This document shows, one piece after another, positions 17,101 to 25,146 of a stretch of DNA of 64,000 bases (its first letter is position 1; each line of letters opens with the position of its first letter). The position numbers and the translations under genes were made by a program. A model generated the notes under the pieces. That model made no database searches, was not told the origin of the DNA, and saw only the letters and a list, made by a program, of their open reading frames with translations. Origin of the DNA: Spirochaetaceae bacterium (GTDB taxonomy: Bacteria; Myxococcota_A; UBA9160; UBA4427); assembly GCA_020632655.1 (NCBI GenBank), contig JACKFD010000009.1, forward strand, positions 1-64,000. The letters run 5' to 3'.

Positions 17101-17217
17101 GATTGCGGCGTGGAATCGGGCCGATGGCGGGAATTCCTGACAGATTGCGGTGATGGCGGGTTAACATGCGTCTGATTCGGCGTCAACTTGGGTGACGAGC
17201 GGAAAACAACCCGCAAT
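17101..17217. repeat. Repeated GATTGCGG / GATGGCGGG elements in a regulatory region
   Basis: GATTGCGG occurs at 17101-17108 and 17143-17150; GATGGCGGG at 17123-17131 and 17152-17160. An inverted CCCGCAAT lies at 17210-17217. The paired order is the same in both copies (14-nt and 1-nt spacing). The cluster lies between divergent mutL and the regulator gene, in a locally AT-richer segment, and looks like a set of protein-binding sites. Confidence 0.4.
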
Positions 17218-17222
17218 AATCA

Positions 17223-17251
17223 TTGACAAAGGTCCGGAATCCAAATACTTC
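17223..17251 (+). promoter_or_regulatory. Promoter-like sequence before the degenerate regulator gene
   Basis: A perfect -35 TTGACA (17223-17228) is followed by a 17-bp spacer and TACTTC (17246-17251), a poor -10. It lies ~37 bp before the ATG at 17288 and directly after the repeat cluster, so an activator may compensate for the weak -10. Confidence 0.35.
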
Positions 17252-17287
17252 TGGATCCGTCACGATTCTACCTGGGGGCCTCGTGCC

Positions 17288-18265
17288 ATGTCCGAACAGC
17301 ATTCCGGTCTCGGCGCCACGCGCGTCGAGTCGACCACACTCGAACGATCGGGCTCGGCGACACGCGACGCGGCGACGGGCGCGAGCGGGCGCGCGATCGG
17401 TCGACGGCGCAGCGATCGTATCATCTCGGCGAGCGCCGCGATGCAGCAGGTCGTGGATCAGGCGAGCGCGATCGCACGCTCGGACGAGGCCGTGTTGATC
17501 CGCGGACAGAGCGGAACCGGACGTCGACACGTCGCGCGCGCGATCCACCAGTGGAGCACCCGGGCCGGTGGGGTCCTGGTGGAGGTGGCGCTCGCAGGGC
17601 TCGCTGAGGCCGCGCAGCTACGCGAGCTCTTCGGCGACGGCGCTGCGGCACCCGGGGCCGTCGCGCGTGCACGCAGCGGCTCCCTGCTCCTGCAGGATGC
17701 GGAGCAGCTCGCGACCGCCGTCGCGCACAAGCTCGGCGAGGCGCTGCGCGCGACCAACGGGTCCGTCCAACGTCCTCGGTTGCTCGCCACGGTCGGCGCC
17801 GGTGCAGACACGCCGCTCTCGGTGGTCGGCGGCACGCGAATCGAGATCTCCCCCCTCAGTGCCCGCAGCGAGGACGTCCTGCCGCTGGCGGCGCATTTCC
17901 TGGCGGAGATCGCCGCGGAGGAGTCGATCGAGCCGATCGGGTTCAGCCCCGATGCGCGTCGCTGGCTGGTCGAGGAGCGCTGGCCGGGCAACGTACGGGA
18001 GCTGCGTGAGCGAATCCGCCAGGCCATCCGACTCTCCGGGCAGGCCGCCGTCTCGGCCGAGGCGCTCATGCTGGCGACGGACGGCGATGACGTGCCGTCC
18101 TTCAAGGACGCGAAGCGTGCCTTCGAGACGCGCTACGTCGAGGGCCTGCTGCGCCGCTGTGGTGGCAACATCAGCCGGGCCGCTCGGATGGCCAAGAAGG
18201 ACCGCAAGGACTTCTACGACGTGATCCGACGAACGGGCGTCGATCCGGCCCAGTTCCGAGGCTGA
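17288..18265 (+). CDS. Degenerate sigma-54 activator-like protein with Fis-type HTH
   Basis: 325 residues. It has the layout of a bacterial enhancer-binding protein without a receiver domain: a ~40-residue variable N-terminus, an AAA+ module (~45-270) and a Fis-type helix-turn-helix (GGNISRAARMAKKDRKDFYDVIRR, ~292-315, read in two parts). WPGNVREL (232-239) is intact. Key residues are altered: Walker A is GQSGTGRR (Lys to Arg at 79), Walker B LFLDE is LLLQD, and the GAFTGA loop that contacts sigma-54 is missing (GDGAAAPGAV at the expected place). It is therefore unlikely to activate sigma-54 by ATP hydrolysis. A DNA-binding regulator of the neighbouring envelope genes is inferred. ATG follows GGGGG. 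Confidence 0.75.
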   Translation: MSEQHSGLGATRVESTTLERSGSATRDAATGASGRAIGRRRSDRIISASAAMQQVVDQASAIARSDEAVLIRGQSGTGRRHVARAIHQWSTRAGGVLVEVALAGLAEAAQLRELFGDGAAAPGAVARARSGSLLLQDAEQLATAVAHKLGEALRATNGSVQRPRLLATVGAGADTPLSVVGGTRIEISPLSARSEDVLPLAAHFLAEIAAEESIEPIGFSPDARRWLVEERWPGNVRELRERIRQAIRLSGQAAVSAEALMLATDGDDVPSFKDAKRAFETRYVEGLLRRCGGNISRAARMAKKDRKDFYDVIRRTGVDPAQFRG

Positions 18266-18268
18266 GGA

Positions 18269-18286
18269 CCGGCCGGCTGAGGCCGG
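18269..18286 (+). terminator. Short hairpin after the regulator gene
   Basis: CCGGCC (18269-18274) and GGCCGG (18281-18286) form a 6-bp stem with a GGCTGA loop, immediately after the stop codon. No T-tract. It may be an attenuator or terminator before the Nit gene. Confidence 0.3.
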
Positions 18287-18325
18287 ACCGCTCTTCGGCT
18301 CGTCGTGCGGGAGGCCCCCCGAGCG

Positions 18326-19150
18326 GTGCGTGTCGCCATCGTCCAGGTCTGCTCCAGCGACGATCTGGATCGGAACCTCGCCCACGCCGAAGCGGGGATC
18401 CGGGAGGCCGCCGAGCGCGGGGCGCACTTCGTCGCACTGCCCGAGAACTTCGCCTACATGCGCCGCGAGGGGGGACGCTTCCCCTGCGTGCAGGGACCGG
18501 ATGGCGAGATCGTGCGCGCCCTGCGCGGATGGGCGGCCCAGAACGCGGTCTGGCTTCTGGGAGGCACCTTCCCCGAGGCGATCCCGGGTGCGGCCGCGGA
18601 CGATGCACGGGTCCACAACACCAGCATCCTCGTCGCTCCCGACGGCCGCGAGGTCGCTCGCTACCGGAAGATCCATCTCTTCGACGTCCGCCTCGGTCCA
18701 CGTCCCGAAGACGCCTATCGCGAGTCGACGTGGTTCGCGCCGGGCGACGCCGTCGTGGTCGCGCCGACGGACTTCGGTCCCGTTGGCCTCAGCATCTGCT
18801 ACGACCTGCGCTTCCCCGAGCTCTATCGCGCGCTGGTCGATCGGGGCGCGCGCTGGCTCGTCGTTCCGAGCGCTTTCACGCCGGAGACGGGCAAGGATCA
18901 TTGGGAGGTCCTGCTTCGCGCCAGGGCGATCGAGAGTCAGTGCTACGTGATCGCGCCGGCGCAATGCGGTCGGCACGCGCCGGACCGTGCGAGCCACGGA
19001 CGCTCGCTCGTGATCGATCCCTGGGGCCTCGTCCTCGCGCAGGCGGGCGACGAGCCGAAAGTCCTCGTCGCCGACTGCCCGACGGAGGCGGTCGACCGCG
19101 TGCGCGAACGTGTGCCCGCCCTCACCCATCGCCGCCTGCCGGCGTCGTGA
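18326..19150 (+). CDS. Carbon-nitrogen hydrolase, Nit1/NIT2-like omega-amidase family
   Basis: 274 residues. Complete Cys-Glu-Lys catalytic triad: Glu40 in ALPENFAYM, Lys115 in YRKIHLFDV, Cys158 in GLSICYDLRFPELYR. These flanking sequences are those of Nit-type amidases acting on deaminated glutathione or alpha-ketoglutaramate, which repair transaminase side products. The start chosen is GTG 18326 (MRVAIVQV); GTG 18305 would add seven residues and has no SD. It begins 60 bp after the regulator gene. The C-terminal motif VRERVPALTHRR is typical of the family. Substrate is inferred from family similarity. Confidence 0.9.
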   Translation: MRVAIVQVCSSDDLDRNLAHAEAGIREAAERGAHFVALPENFAYMRREGGRFPCVQGPDGEIVRALRGWAAQNAVWLLGGTFPEAIPGAAADDARVHNTSILVAPDGREVARYRKIHLFDVRLGPRPEDAYRESTWFAPGDAVVVAPTDFGPVGLSICYDLRFPELYRALVDRGARWLVVPSAFTPETGKDHWEVLLRARAIESQCYVIAPAQCGRHAPDRASHGRSLVIDPWGLVLAQAGDEPKVLVADCPTEAVDRVRERVPALTHRRLPAS

Positions 19151-19284
19151 TCCAGCGCCGGCCCCCACGCCAGATGCACCCGGATGCTCAAGGCGCCTGG
19201 AGGGCCGACCGATACCGGCCCCGTGGCGCTTCGGTCCGGGCGGCGGAGGGATCCGTTCGGGCGGCGTCGAGGGAAAGATCATCG

Positions 19285-19611
19285 ATGAGCGATGCGGATG
19301 GCGCGCTGGGGACGGGTCGGCTCGAGATCCTGAACGGGGGCTTCGAGGGCATGACCTACGACCTCGTCGCCGAGGAGGTCGTGATCGGTCGCAATCCGAC
19401 GACCGACATCACGCTGCTCGACGAAGGCATCAGCCGCGAACATGCGCTGATCCTCTTCGACGCCGACGCGCCGGGCTACGTCATCGAGGATCTCCAGTCG
19501 ACCAACGGCACCAAGGTCAACGGCAAGCGCGTGCGTTCTGCCCCGCTATCCGAGGGTGACGAGATCCAGATCGGGCAGACGCTGTTCCGGTTCCTGCTCG
19601 TCAAGGACTGA
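19285..19611 (+). CDS. Stand-alone FHA domain protein
   Basis: 108 residues, nearly all one forkhead-associated domain that binds phosphothreonine peptides. Seen: VIGRNPTTDITLLDEGISREHA (core Gly-Arg, Ser-Arg-Glu-His; residues ~34-55, in two parts), and STNGTKVNGKRV. No kinase domain or second domain. The start ATG follows GAGGGAAAG with good spacing. It lies between the Nit amidase and the Wza-like gene. Stand-alone FHA proteins often assemble secretion or envelope complexes downstream of Ser/Thr kinases; no such kinase is in the window, so partner and role are unknown. Confidence 0.9.
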   Translation: MSDADGALGTGRLEILNGGFEGMTYDLVAEEVVIGRNPTTDITLLDEGISREHALILFDADAPGYVIEDLQSTNGTKVNGKRVRSAPLSEGDEIQIGQTLFRFLLVKD

Positions 19612-19735
19612 CGGGCACGCCGCCCTTCCCGGCTCCGTGCAGGCGTTCGCGCTTGCACTCCCCCGCATCGTCTCGATAGCCTCCCCTGAAGCCCTAAGGC
19701 CCCGAGCGGGCGGCCGCGGCTTCCGGGAGGGGACG

Positions 19736-20518
19736 GTGCGACGGGACAAGTACGATCGACGAGTGGGACACGATGCGCGGGCGCGGGCTTCGCGGAGTCC
19801 GTCGCGGAGACGCCCCCGCCCCACCCCGCTCGCGGCCCTTCTCTGGCTCGTGCTGCCTCTGATCCCGCTGGTCGCCTGCAGCCCGCGCCCGAGTCCGCCG
19901 CCCCCGGCGCCGGCCGTCGAGGGCTACGTCGTCGGTGCCCCCGACGTCCTGGAGATCCACATCCTTCCGGAGCCCGAGATCGAACGCGAGGTGCGGGTGC
20001 GTCCCGACGGCATGATCTCCGTCGATCTCGTCGGGGACGTGCAGGCCGCGGGCCGGACGCCGACCGAGATCGCCCAGGCGATCCAGGCGGACATCTCGCG
20101 TTTCAAGCGCGACGCCTCGGTCAGCGTGACGGTCGTCGACTCCCCGAGCCAGTTCGTCACGGTCTACGGCGAGGTGCGGCGGCCCGGGACCTTTGCCCTC
20201 GAGACCGAGACCCGCGTCTCCGAGGCGATCGGTCTGGTGGGCGGGGCGATGCCCTTCGCCTCCTTGAACAAGGTCCGGGTGGTCCGCACCAGCGGACGCG
20301 ACACGGAAGTGATCGCCATCCACCTGAAGGACATCGAGCGCGGCGATCTGAGCACCAACATCGTGGTCGAGGAAGGCGACCTGATCGTGGTGCCGCCGAC
20401 CGTGCTCGCGAAGATCGGCTACGCCTTCCAGATGCTGCTCTTCCCGCTCCAGCCGCTGCTGAGCGGAGCGGGAGCAGTCGGCGGTGCGGCTGCCGGGGCG
20501 ACCGCGATCAGCAACTGA
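19736..20518 (+). CDS. Wza-like polysaccharide export lipoprotein
   Basis: 260 residues. Type II signal peptide with lipobox LVAC after a long Arg-rich N-terminus, then a Poly_export domain (GYVVGAPDVLEIHILPEPE, VRPDGMISVDLVGDVQAAGRT) and one SLBB domain (VTVYGEVRRPGTF, VSEAIGLVGG). The C-terminus holds a hydrophobic stretch (IGYAFQMLLFPLQPLLSGAG) that may be a transmembrane or amphipathic segment. It is predicted to form or cap the outer-membrane polysaccharide channel. The GTG start with GGGAGGGG close upstream is the best-supported start. A hairpin terminator follows ~115 bp after the stop. Confidence 0.9.
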   Translation: MRRDKYDRRVGHDARARASRSPSRRRPRPTPLAALLWLVLPLIPLVACSPRPSPPPPAPAVEGYVVGAPDVLEIHILPEPEIEREVRVRPDGMISVDLVGDVQAAGRTPTEIAQAIQADISRFKRDASVSVTVVDSPSQFVTVYGEVRRPGTFALETETRVSEAIGLVGGAMPFASLNKVRVVRTSGRDTEVIAIHLKDIERGDLSTNIVVEEGDLIVVPPTVLAKIGYAFQMLLFPLQPLLSGAGAVGGAAAGATAISN

Positions 20519-20852
20519 GTCGGCGTGCCGCCGAGGGGCGCGGTCCGAGCCGTCGTGCCACGGGTCGACGCGCCATCTCCCCGCAGGCCGCGGGCGAGGC
20601 CGATCGGCCCGGCGGGCCGGGCTTGTTCCCGGGGCGATCGTGCCGACGATCGCCGATTGCGCGTATCCGGAACGCGTGGCGCGAGCACTCATCTCGGGGC
20701 CCCGGGCGCCCGATCCAGTGGGGACGGCGAGCGTCGGGCGGGTCGTCTCATCGCAACCGGAGGCCGACCGGGAAGATTCAGAGCAGGCGTGCGGCGCGGA
20801 TCCGAAGCCGAGCACCGAGCGACGACAGGGCGGAAGGGAAGAGGACGCAAGG
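20519..20852. other. 334-bp intergenic region between Wza-like and ATPase genes
   Basis: No gene seen. It contains the strong hairpin at 20633-20654, listed separately. The rest is GC-rich without a clear promoter. The ATPase gene has an SD-like GAAGAGGA just before its ATG. Confidence 0.5.
20633..20654 (+). terminator. Perfect 9-bp hairpin after the export lipoprotein gene
   Basis: GGCGATCGT (20633-20641) and ACGATCGCC (20646-20654) pair perfectly around a GCCG tetraloop. It lies downstream of the Wza-like gene and before the ATPase gene. No long T-tract. Confidence 0.45.
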
Positions 20853-21701
20853 ATGTACGAGAGCTTCTTCGGGCTGCGTGAGCTGCCCTTCTCGCTCACG
20901 CCCGATCCGCGCTTCCTCTGGCTCTCGGAGACGCACGAGGAAGGACTCGCGACGCTCGTCTATGGGATCACGCGCCACAAGGGCTTCCTGCTGCTGACCG
21001 GCGAGGTCGGCACGGGCAAGACGACGCTGCTGCGCGCCGCGCTCCGGGAGCTGCCCCGGGATACGGACACGGCGCTGATCATCAACACGATCGGCCTCAC
21101 GCCCCTCGATCTGCTCAAGCTGATCGCCGCCGAGTTCGGCATCGAGGGCCGCTTCGAGTCGACCGCAGACTACCTGATCGCGATCAATCGCATGTTGCTC
21201 GAGCGACTGCGCTCCGGTCGCAATACGGTACTCATCATCGACGAGGCACAGAACCTGGACGCCGCGACCCTCGAAGAGGTGCGCCTCCTGTCGAACCTCG
21301 AGACCGATACGGCGAAGTTGATGCAGATCGTGCTCACGGGGCAGCCCGAGCTGATCCGCAAGCTCTCGCATCCGTCCCTGCGTCAGCTACGCCAGCGCAT
21401 CGCGATCGAGCACCACATGGAGCCGCTCAGCGAGGATCAGGTCGTGCCCTACCTGGCGCATCGCATCGACGTCGCCGGAGGACGCTACGAGGAGATCTTC
21501 GAGCCTGGCGTGGAGCGTGTCTTCTACTGGTTCTCGCAGGGCTGTCCCCGACTCATCAGCCTTCTCGCCGACCGGGTACTGCTCGCCGCCTACGCCAAGC
21601 AGCTCGCGCCGATCGGTCCCGACTTCGTCGAGGTGAAGGCCAAGGCGATGAGCGCGACGCGGGCCGCCGGGCTCGCCTCGGACCTCGAGATCAAGCGCTA
21701 G
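20853..21701 (+). CDS. ExeA/XrtA-type AAA+ ATPase (putative secretion ATPase)
   Basis: 282 residues. Starts MYESFFGLRELPFSLTPDPRFL, the signature of the ExeA/GspA-like and PEP-CTERM-locus ATPase (TIGR03015) families. Walker A is TGEVGTGKTT, Walker B VLIIDEAQNLD, sensor-1 region MQIVLTGQPEL, then RQRIAIEHHMEPLSE and GCPRLISLLADRVLLAAYAK. There is no C-terminal peptidoglycan-binding domain, unlike full ExeA; this matches the XrtA-locus subfamily, normally found beside polysaccharide export genes as here. The ATG was chosen because this N-terminus is conserved. Probably drives assembly or regulation of the export apparatus; no exosortase gene is in the window. Confidence 0.88.
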   Translation: MYESFFGLRELPFSLTPDPRFLWLSETHEEGLATLVYGITRHKGFLLLTGEVGTGKTTLLRAALRELPRDTDTALIINTIGLTPLDLLKLIAAEFGIEGRFESTADYLIAINRMLLERLRSGRNTVLIIDEAQNLDAATLEEVRLLSNLETDTAKLMQIVLTGQPELIRKLSHPSLRQLRQRIAIEHHMEPLSEDQVVPYLAHRIDVAGGRYEEIFEPGVERVFYWFSQGCPRLISLLADRVLLAAYAKQLAPIGPDFVEVKAKAMSATRAAGLASDLEIKR

Positions 21702-21752
21702 CGCGAGTGGTCGCGCACGACTCGGCCGAGGCCGCACGCGTCCGGATCGGAC

Positions 21753-21776
21753 GGCGGCGCACTCGAGCGCGCCGCC
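21753..21776. terminator. Hairpin between convergent ATPase and DUF5989 genes
   Basis: GGCGGCGC (21753-21760) and GCGCCGCC (21769-21776) form a perfect 8-bp stem with an 8-nt loop, located between convergent stops (21701 and 21808). A bidirectional terminator is likely by position. Confidence 0.45.
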
Positions 21777-21807
21777 GCCCGGTCTCGGATCGCGCGCGGC
21801 GATCCGC

Positions 21808-22008
21808 TCAGAAGAGCGTGTAGATGAATGGCGCCGCGGCCGTGCCACCGAGCAGGACCAGCAGGCCGAGCCCCAGGATCGCGATCACGATCGGGGCGAG
21901 CCACCACTTCTTGTTCTCCTTCAGGAAGTCGGTGAACTCGCTTGCGAGGCTCGAGCGTCCGCCGCTCGCCTGGGCCGCGAAATCGTCCTTCTGCTCGTCC
22001 TGGGCCAT
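21808..22008 (-). CDS. DUF5989 small membrane protein
   Basis: 66 residues. A polar N-terminus, FLKENKKWWLAPIV and then one transmembrane helix (IAILGLGLLVLLGGTAAAPFIY) with a short C-terminus. This is the DUF5989 pattern; these proteins are found after SxtJ-family and carbamoyltransferase genes, as here. Function unknown; an accessory subunit of the membrane-linked carbamoylation machinery is inferred from the conserved order. The ATG is preceded by GGAGGG at good distance. Last gene of the triad, 107 bp after the SxtJ-like gene. Confidence 0.85.
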   Translation of the reverse strand: MAQDEQKDDFAAQASGGRSSLASEFTDFLKENKKWWLAPIVIAILGLGLLVLLGGTAAAPFIYTLF

Positions 22009-22115
22009 TCGATTGCTCCCTCCGTCCGGTCGCCTCGGACGGGTCGTGGGTGGTGCGTTCGGGCTCGTTGCTCACGGGGCGGCGCGCGCCGCCGGATTGC
22101 GGCGTGCGAATCGCG

Positions 22116-22562
22116 CTAGAACTGGCGGAAGTAGCTCTCCTTGCCCCGGCGCGGACGGGGGTCGGACCAGTAGGTCGTTGCCTGCGGCTCGAAGCGGCGC
22201 TGGAGCGGGTCCTTGCCGAGGAGTCGGAACAGCAGTCCCGTAGGCGTGATCAGGCCGTAGAAGAGGAAGCCCATGATCACGTACGAGAGGACGAACCCGA
22301 TCGGGAAGGAGAGCAGCGTCAGGCCGAGGTAGATCGGCAGGTTCGCTCGCGGCGCCACCAGCGAGAAGAGCGCCGAGATCCCGGCGAGGGCCGCGAAGGT
22401 GCCCGCGACGATCGGCCGGGCGGCGCCGAGCCCGAAGGAGAAGACGAGCAGCTCCCGCCAGGCGATGAAGGCGAGGAATCCGAAGCCGACCAGTGCGATC
22501 AGTCCGAATTGTCGCAGCGTCCGGTCGTCGGGTCGCCAGTTGATCTCGATCATCTTGCTCAT
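22116..22562 (-). CDS. SxtJ-family membrane protein
   Basis: 148 residues with three to four transmembrane helices (LRQFGLIALVGFGFLAFIAW; ARPIVAGTFAALAGISALFSL; IYLGLTLLSFPIGFVLSYVI; MGFLFYGLITPTGLLFRLLG) and the conserved polar C-terminus ending near YWSDPRPRRGKESYFRQF. This is the SxtJ family, named from the saxitoxin cluster, where it accompanies a carbamoyltransferase. Here it sits 75 bp downstream of the carbamoyltransferase gene and upstream of DUF5989. Likely recruits the carbamoylation step to the membrane (inference from association). Confidence 0.88.
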   Translation of the reverse strand: MSKMIEINWRPDDRTLRQFGLIALVGFGFLAFIAWRELLVFSFGLGAARPIVAGTFAALAGISALFSLVAPRANLPIYLGLTLLSFPIGFVLSYVIMGFLFYGLITPTGLLFRLLGKDPLQRRFEPQATTYWSDPRPRRGKESYFRQF

Positions 22563-22637
22563 TCGAGGATTCCTGCTCGGGCGGCTCGAGTCCGCCGGGT
22601 CGGGTCGTGTGGGTGCGGGAGGAGCCTGCGCGCGCGC

Positions 22638-24467
22638 TCAGTCGAGGGCGAACTCCGCGAGGTACGCATCCACGTCGATCTCCTTCGCGTTCGGCTGGTC
22701 CTGCTTCAGGATCACGAAGTTCTCGAGCACGAGTGCGTCCATGTTCGTGTACATGAAGCAGCGGAAGGCGTCCTCGGGCGTGTTGACGATCGGCTCGCCC
22801 CGGACGTTGAAGCTCGTGTTGATCACGACGGGCGAGCCCGTCTTCTGCTTGAAGCGCTCGATGATCTTGTAGAAACGCGGGTGGTGCTGCATGTCGATCG
22901 TCTGCACCCGCGCGGAGTAGTCGACGTGCGTGATCGCCGGGACCGTCGAACGGAGCTGCTTGAGCTTGTCGAGCCCGCGCGCGCCGTCGTCGTCCACCGC
23001 GAGCCGCTTCGCGTCGCGAACCGGCGCCACGAGCAGCATGTAGGGGCTGTTCTCGTCCGGCCGCATCTCGAAGAACTCGTCGACGTGCTCCCGCAGCACG
23101 GCCGGCGCGAAGGGCCGGAACGACTCGCGGAACTTGATCTTCAGGTTCATCGTCGCCTGCATGTTCCGCGAGCGCGCATCACCGAGGATCGAACGCGATC
23201 CGAGCGCGCGCGGGCCGAACTCCGCGCGATCCGAGAAATGCCCCACGACCTGCTCGCTCGCGATCAGCTCGGCCACGCGGTCGACGAGCTCGTTCTCGTC
23301 CGGGTAGTAGTGGTAGATCGCCTCGGCCGAGTCGAGGTAGGCGCGGATCTCGTCGTTCGAGAAGCTGGGACCGAGCAGGGATCCGTACTGCGAGTCCTGG
23401 GCGACGACCTCGCGCGGCTTGTCGAGCAGCTCGTGCCAGGTGAAGAGCGCCGCGCCGAGGGCCCCGCCGGCGTCGCCGGCCGCGGGCTGGATCCAGACCT
23501 GATCGAAGGGGCCTTCCCGAAGCACGCGCCCGTTGGCCACGCAGTTGAGCGCGACTCCGCCAGCCATCGTGAGGTTGCGCGCGCCCGTCAGCTCGTGGGC
23601 GTAGCGCGCGATCTTGAGCACGATCTCCTCGGTCACCGCCTGGATCGAGGCGGCGATGTCCATCTCGCGCTGAGTGATCTCGGTCTCGGCCTTGCGCGGC
23701 GGACCGCCGAAGAGCGAGTCCATCTTCCGCGACGTCATCACGTCACTGTCGCAGAACCCGAAATAAGACATGTCCATCCGGAACGAGCCGTCGTCCTTGA
23801 TGTCGAGCAGCTTCTCGATCATCAGGTCCTTGTAGACGGGCTCGCCGTAGGGCGCGAGGCCCATCAGCTTGTACTCGCCGCTGTTGACCTTGAAGCCCGT
23901 GAAGTAGGTGAATGCCGAGTAGAGCAGGCCGAGGGAGTGCGGGAAACGCATCTCCTTCAGCATCTCGAGGCGGTTGCCCCGGCCGATCGCGATCGAGCCG
24001 GTCGCCCACTCCCCCACGCCGTCGAGCGTGAGCACGGCGGCCTCCTCGAAGGGCGACGGGTAGAACGCGCTGGCGGCATGGGACTCGTGGTGCTCGGTGA
24101 AGACGTAGCGGCCCTTGTATTCACGCTTCAGGCCGGCGTCGAGCTCCCGCGGCGTGTGCAGCTTCTGACGGAGCCAGAGCGGCATGCCCATCAGGAAGAG
24201 CTTGAACCCGGACGGCGCGTAGCTGATGTAGGTCTCGAGCAGTCGATCGAACTTGAGCAGCGGCTTGTCGTAGAAGGTGACGAGGTCGAGGTCCGCGGCG
24301 CGGATGCCGCCCTCGGCGAGGCAGAAGTCGACGGCGTTCTCCGGGAAGCGGTAGTCGTGCTTCTTGCGCGTGAAGCGCTCTTCCTGGGCGGCCGCAACGA
24401 TCCGGCCGTCCTGGACCAGACAGGCCGCGCTGTCGTGGTAGTAGGCCGAGATTCCGAGAATGTTCAT
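22638..24467 (-). CDS. NodU/TobZ-type O-carbamoyltransferase
   Basis: 609 residues. Transfers a carbamoyl group from carbamoyl phosphate via carbamoyladenylate to a hydroxyl of a sugar or other acceptor. N-terminal kinase-like fold: MNILGISAYYHDSAACLVQDG, EERFTRKKHD, metal-site HHESHAASAFY, VLTLDGVGEWAT, MGLAPYGEP, and TMAGGVALNCVANGR. C-terminal YrdC-like domain: VVGHFSDRAEFGPRALGSRS, FRPFAPAVLREH, SPVVINTSFNVRGEPIV and DAFRCFMYTNMDALVL. The acceptor is unknown; proximity to Wza-like export genes suggests a surface glycan. First gene of the triad with SxtJ and DUF5989, facing the ATPase gene. Confidence 0.95.
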   Translation of the reverse strand: MNILGISAYYHDSAACLVQDGRIVAAAQEERFTRKKHDYRFPENAVDFCLAEGGIRAADLDLVTFYDKPLLKFDRLLETYISYAPSGFKLFLMGMPLWLRQKLHTPRELDAGLKREYKGRYVFTEHHESHAASAFYPSPFEEAAVLTLDGVGEWATGSIAIGRGNRLEMLKEMRFPHSLGLLYSAFTYFTGFKVNSGEYKLMGLAPYGEPVYKDLMIEKLLDIKDDGSFRMDMSYFGFCDSDVMTSRKMDSLFGGPPRKAETEITQREMDIAASIQAVTEEIVLKIARYAHELTGARNLTMAGGVALNCVANGRVLREGPFDQVWIQPAAGDAGGALGAALFTWHELLDKPREVVAQDSQYGSLLGPSFSNDEIRAYLDSAEAIYHYYPDENELVDRVAELIASEQVVGHFSDRAEFGPRALGSRSILGDARSRNMQATMNLKIKFRESFRPFAPAVLREHVDEFFEMRPDENSPYMLLVAPVRDAKRLAVDDDGARGLDKLKQLRSTVPAITHVDYSARVQTIDMQHHPRFYKIIERFKQKTGSPVVINTSFNVRGEPIVNTPEDAFRCFMYTNMDALVLENFVILKQDQPNAKEIDVDAYLAEFALD

Positions 24468-24724
24468 GTCGAGCAGGACCTCTGGTGCCGCGACCCCGCG
24501 GGCGACGAATCGGGCGGATCGACGGGGGCTCTCGAGCGCCCGCAGGGTAGCGGATCCCCCCGCCGAGCGACCCGACTGCGTGGTCTCGAACGGCGCTGGG
24601 CCGCTCGAGGCCTCCCGCGAGTAGGTGCCGTATGGACGAGTCCGGGTGACTTTCCGGCGTGGTCCGGAACGGAGGCCGCTTCCAGACGCCGCCCCGCCCT
24701 CGTCGGACACCGCGCGTCTGCGCT

Positions 24725-25048
24725 TCAGCCCTTCTTGAACAGGCTCTCGAGATCCGCGAGGACCGTGCGCCGGATCTCGTCTCCGGTCGCCGGACCCGAT
24801 GCGGGTCGGAACCACTCGCATCGGTTCGCCCGGTCCTTGTCGAGGACGCGATCCGCACCCGGCTCCCGGCACTCGTTGTAGGACGCCGGATCGTGATGCG
24901 CGCAGCACAGGCAGACGTGCAGGTCGGCTCGACAACGGTCGCAGGCATCCCGGAAGCCGACGGATTCGCCCGTGGCGAGCGGGATCTCCGACTGGCAGGC
25001 GTGACACTGCATCGCGCAAGCCTGCAGCAGAAGTCGCGCAGTCGCCAT
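24725..25048 (-). CDS. Cysteine-rich conserved small protein
   Basis: 107 residues with at least nine Cys in three clusters: CHACQ, DACDRCRADLHVCLCCAHHDP and NECREPGADRV...RCEW. The spacing (CxxC ... CxxC...HxCxxC ... C ... C) suggests a multi-zinc or metal-binding fold. Sequences with this DLHxCxxC...NECREP pattern recur in proteobacteria as uncharacterised proteins. ATG 25048 gives the longest form; an internal Met at 25012, just before CHACQ, is an alternative. Neither has a strong SD. Divergent from the small helical protein on its right (98-bp gap). Confidence 0.6.
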   Translation of the reverse strand: MATARLLLQACAMQCHACQSEIPLATGESVGFRDACDRCRADLHVCLCCAHHDPASYNECREPGADRVLDKDRANRCEWFRPASGPATGDEIRRTVLADLESLFKKG

Positions 25049-25146
25049 CCGCGCCGCATCGACGCTCGCGTGGCACGCGACGGCGCGATCGATGGCCCGC
25101 GCGGACCGGTCAACTTTGTCCGGGCCGGCGCCGATGTCGGGGCATC

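Noticed and set aside
21942..24881. 979-codon plus-strand frame across the carbamoyltransferase genes
   Set aside because: It is antisense to three clearly conserved genes; long antisense frames are expected at 70% GC, and its composition is Arg/Glu/His-skewed with no motif.
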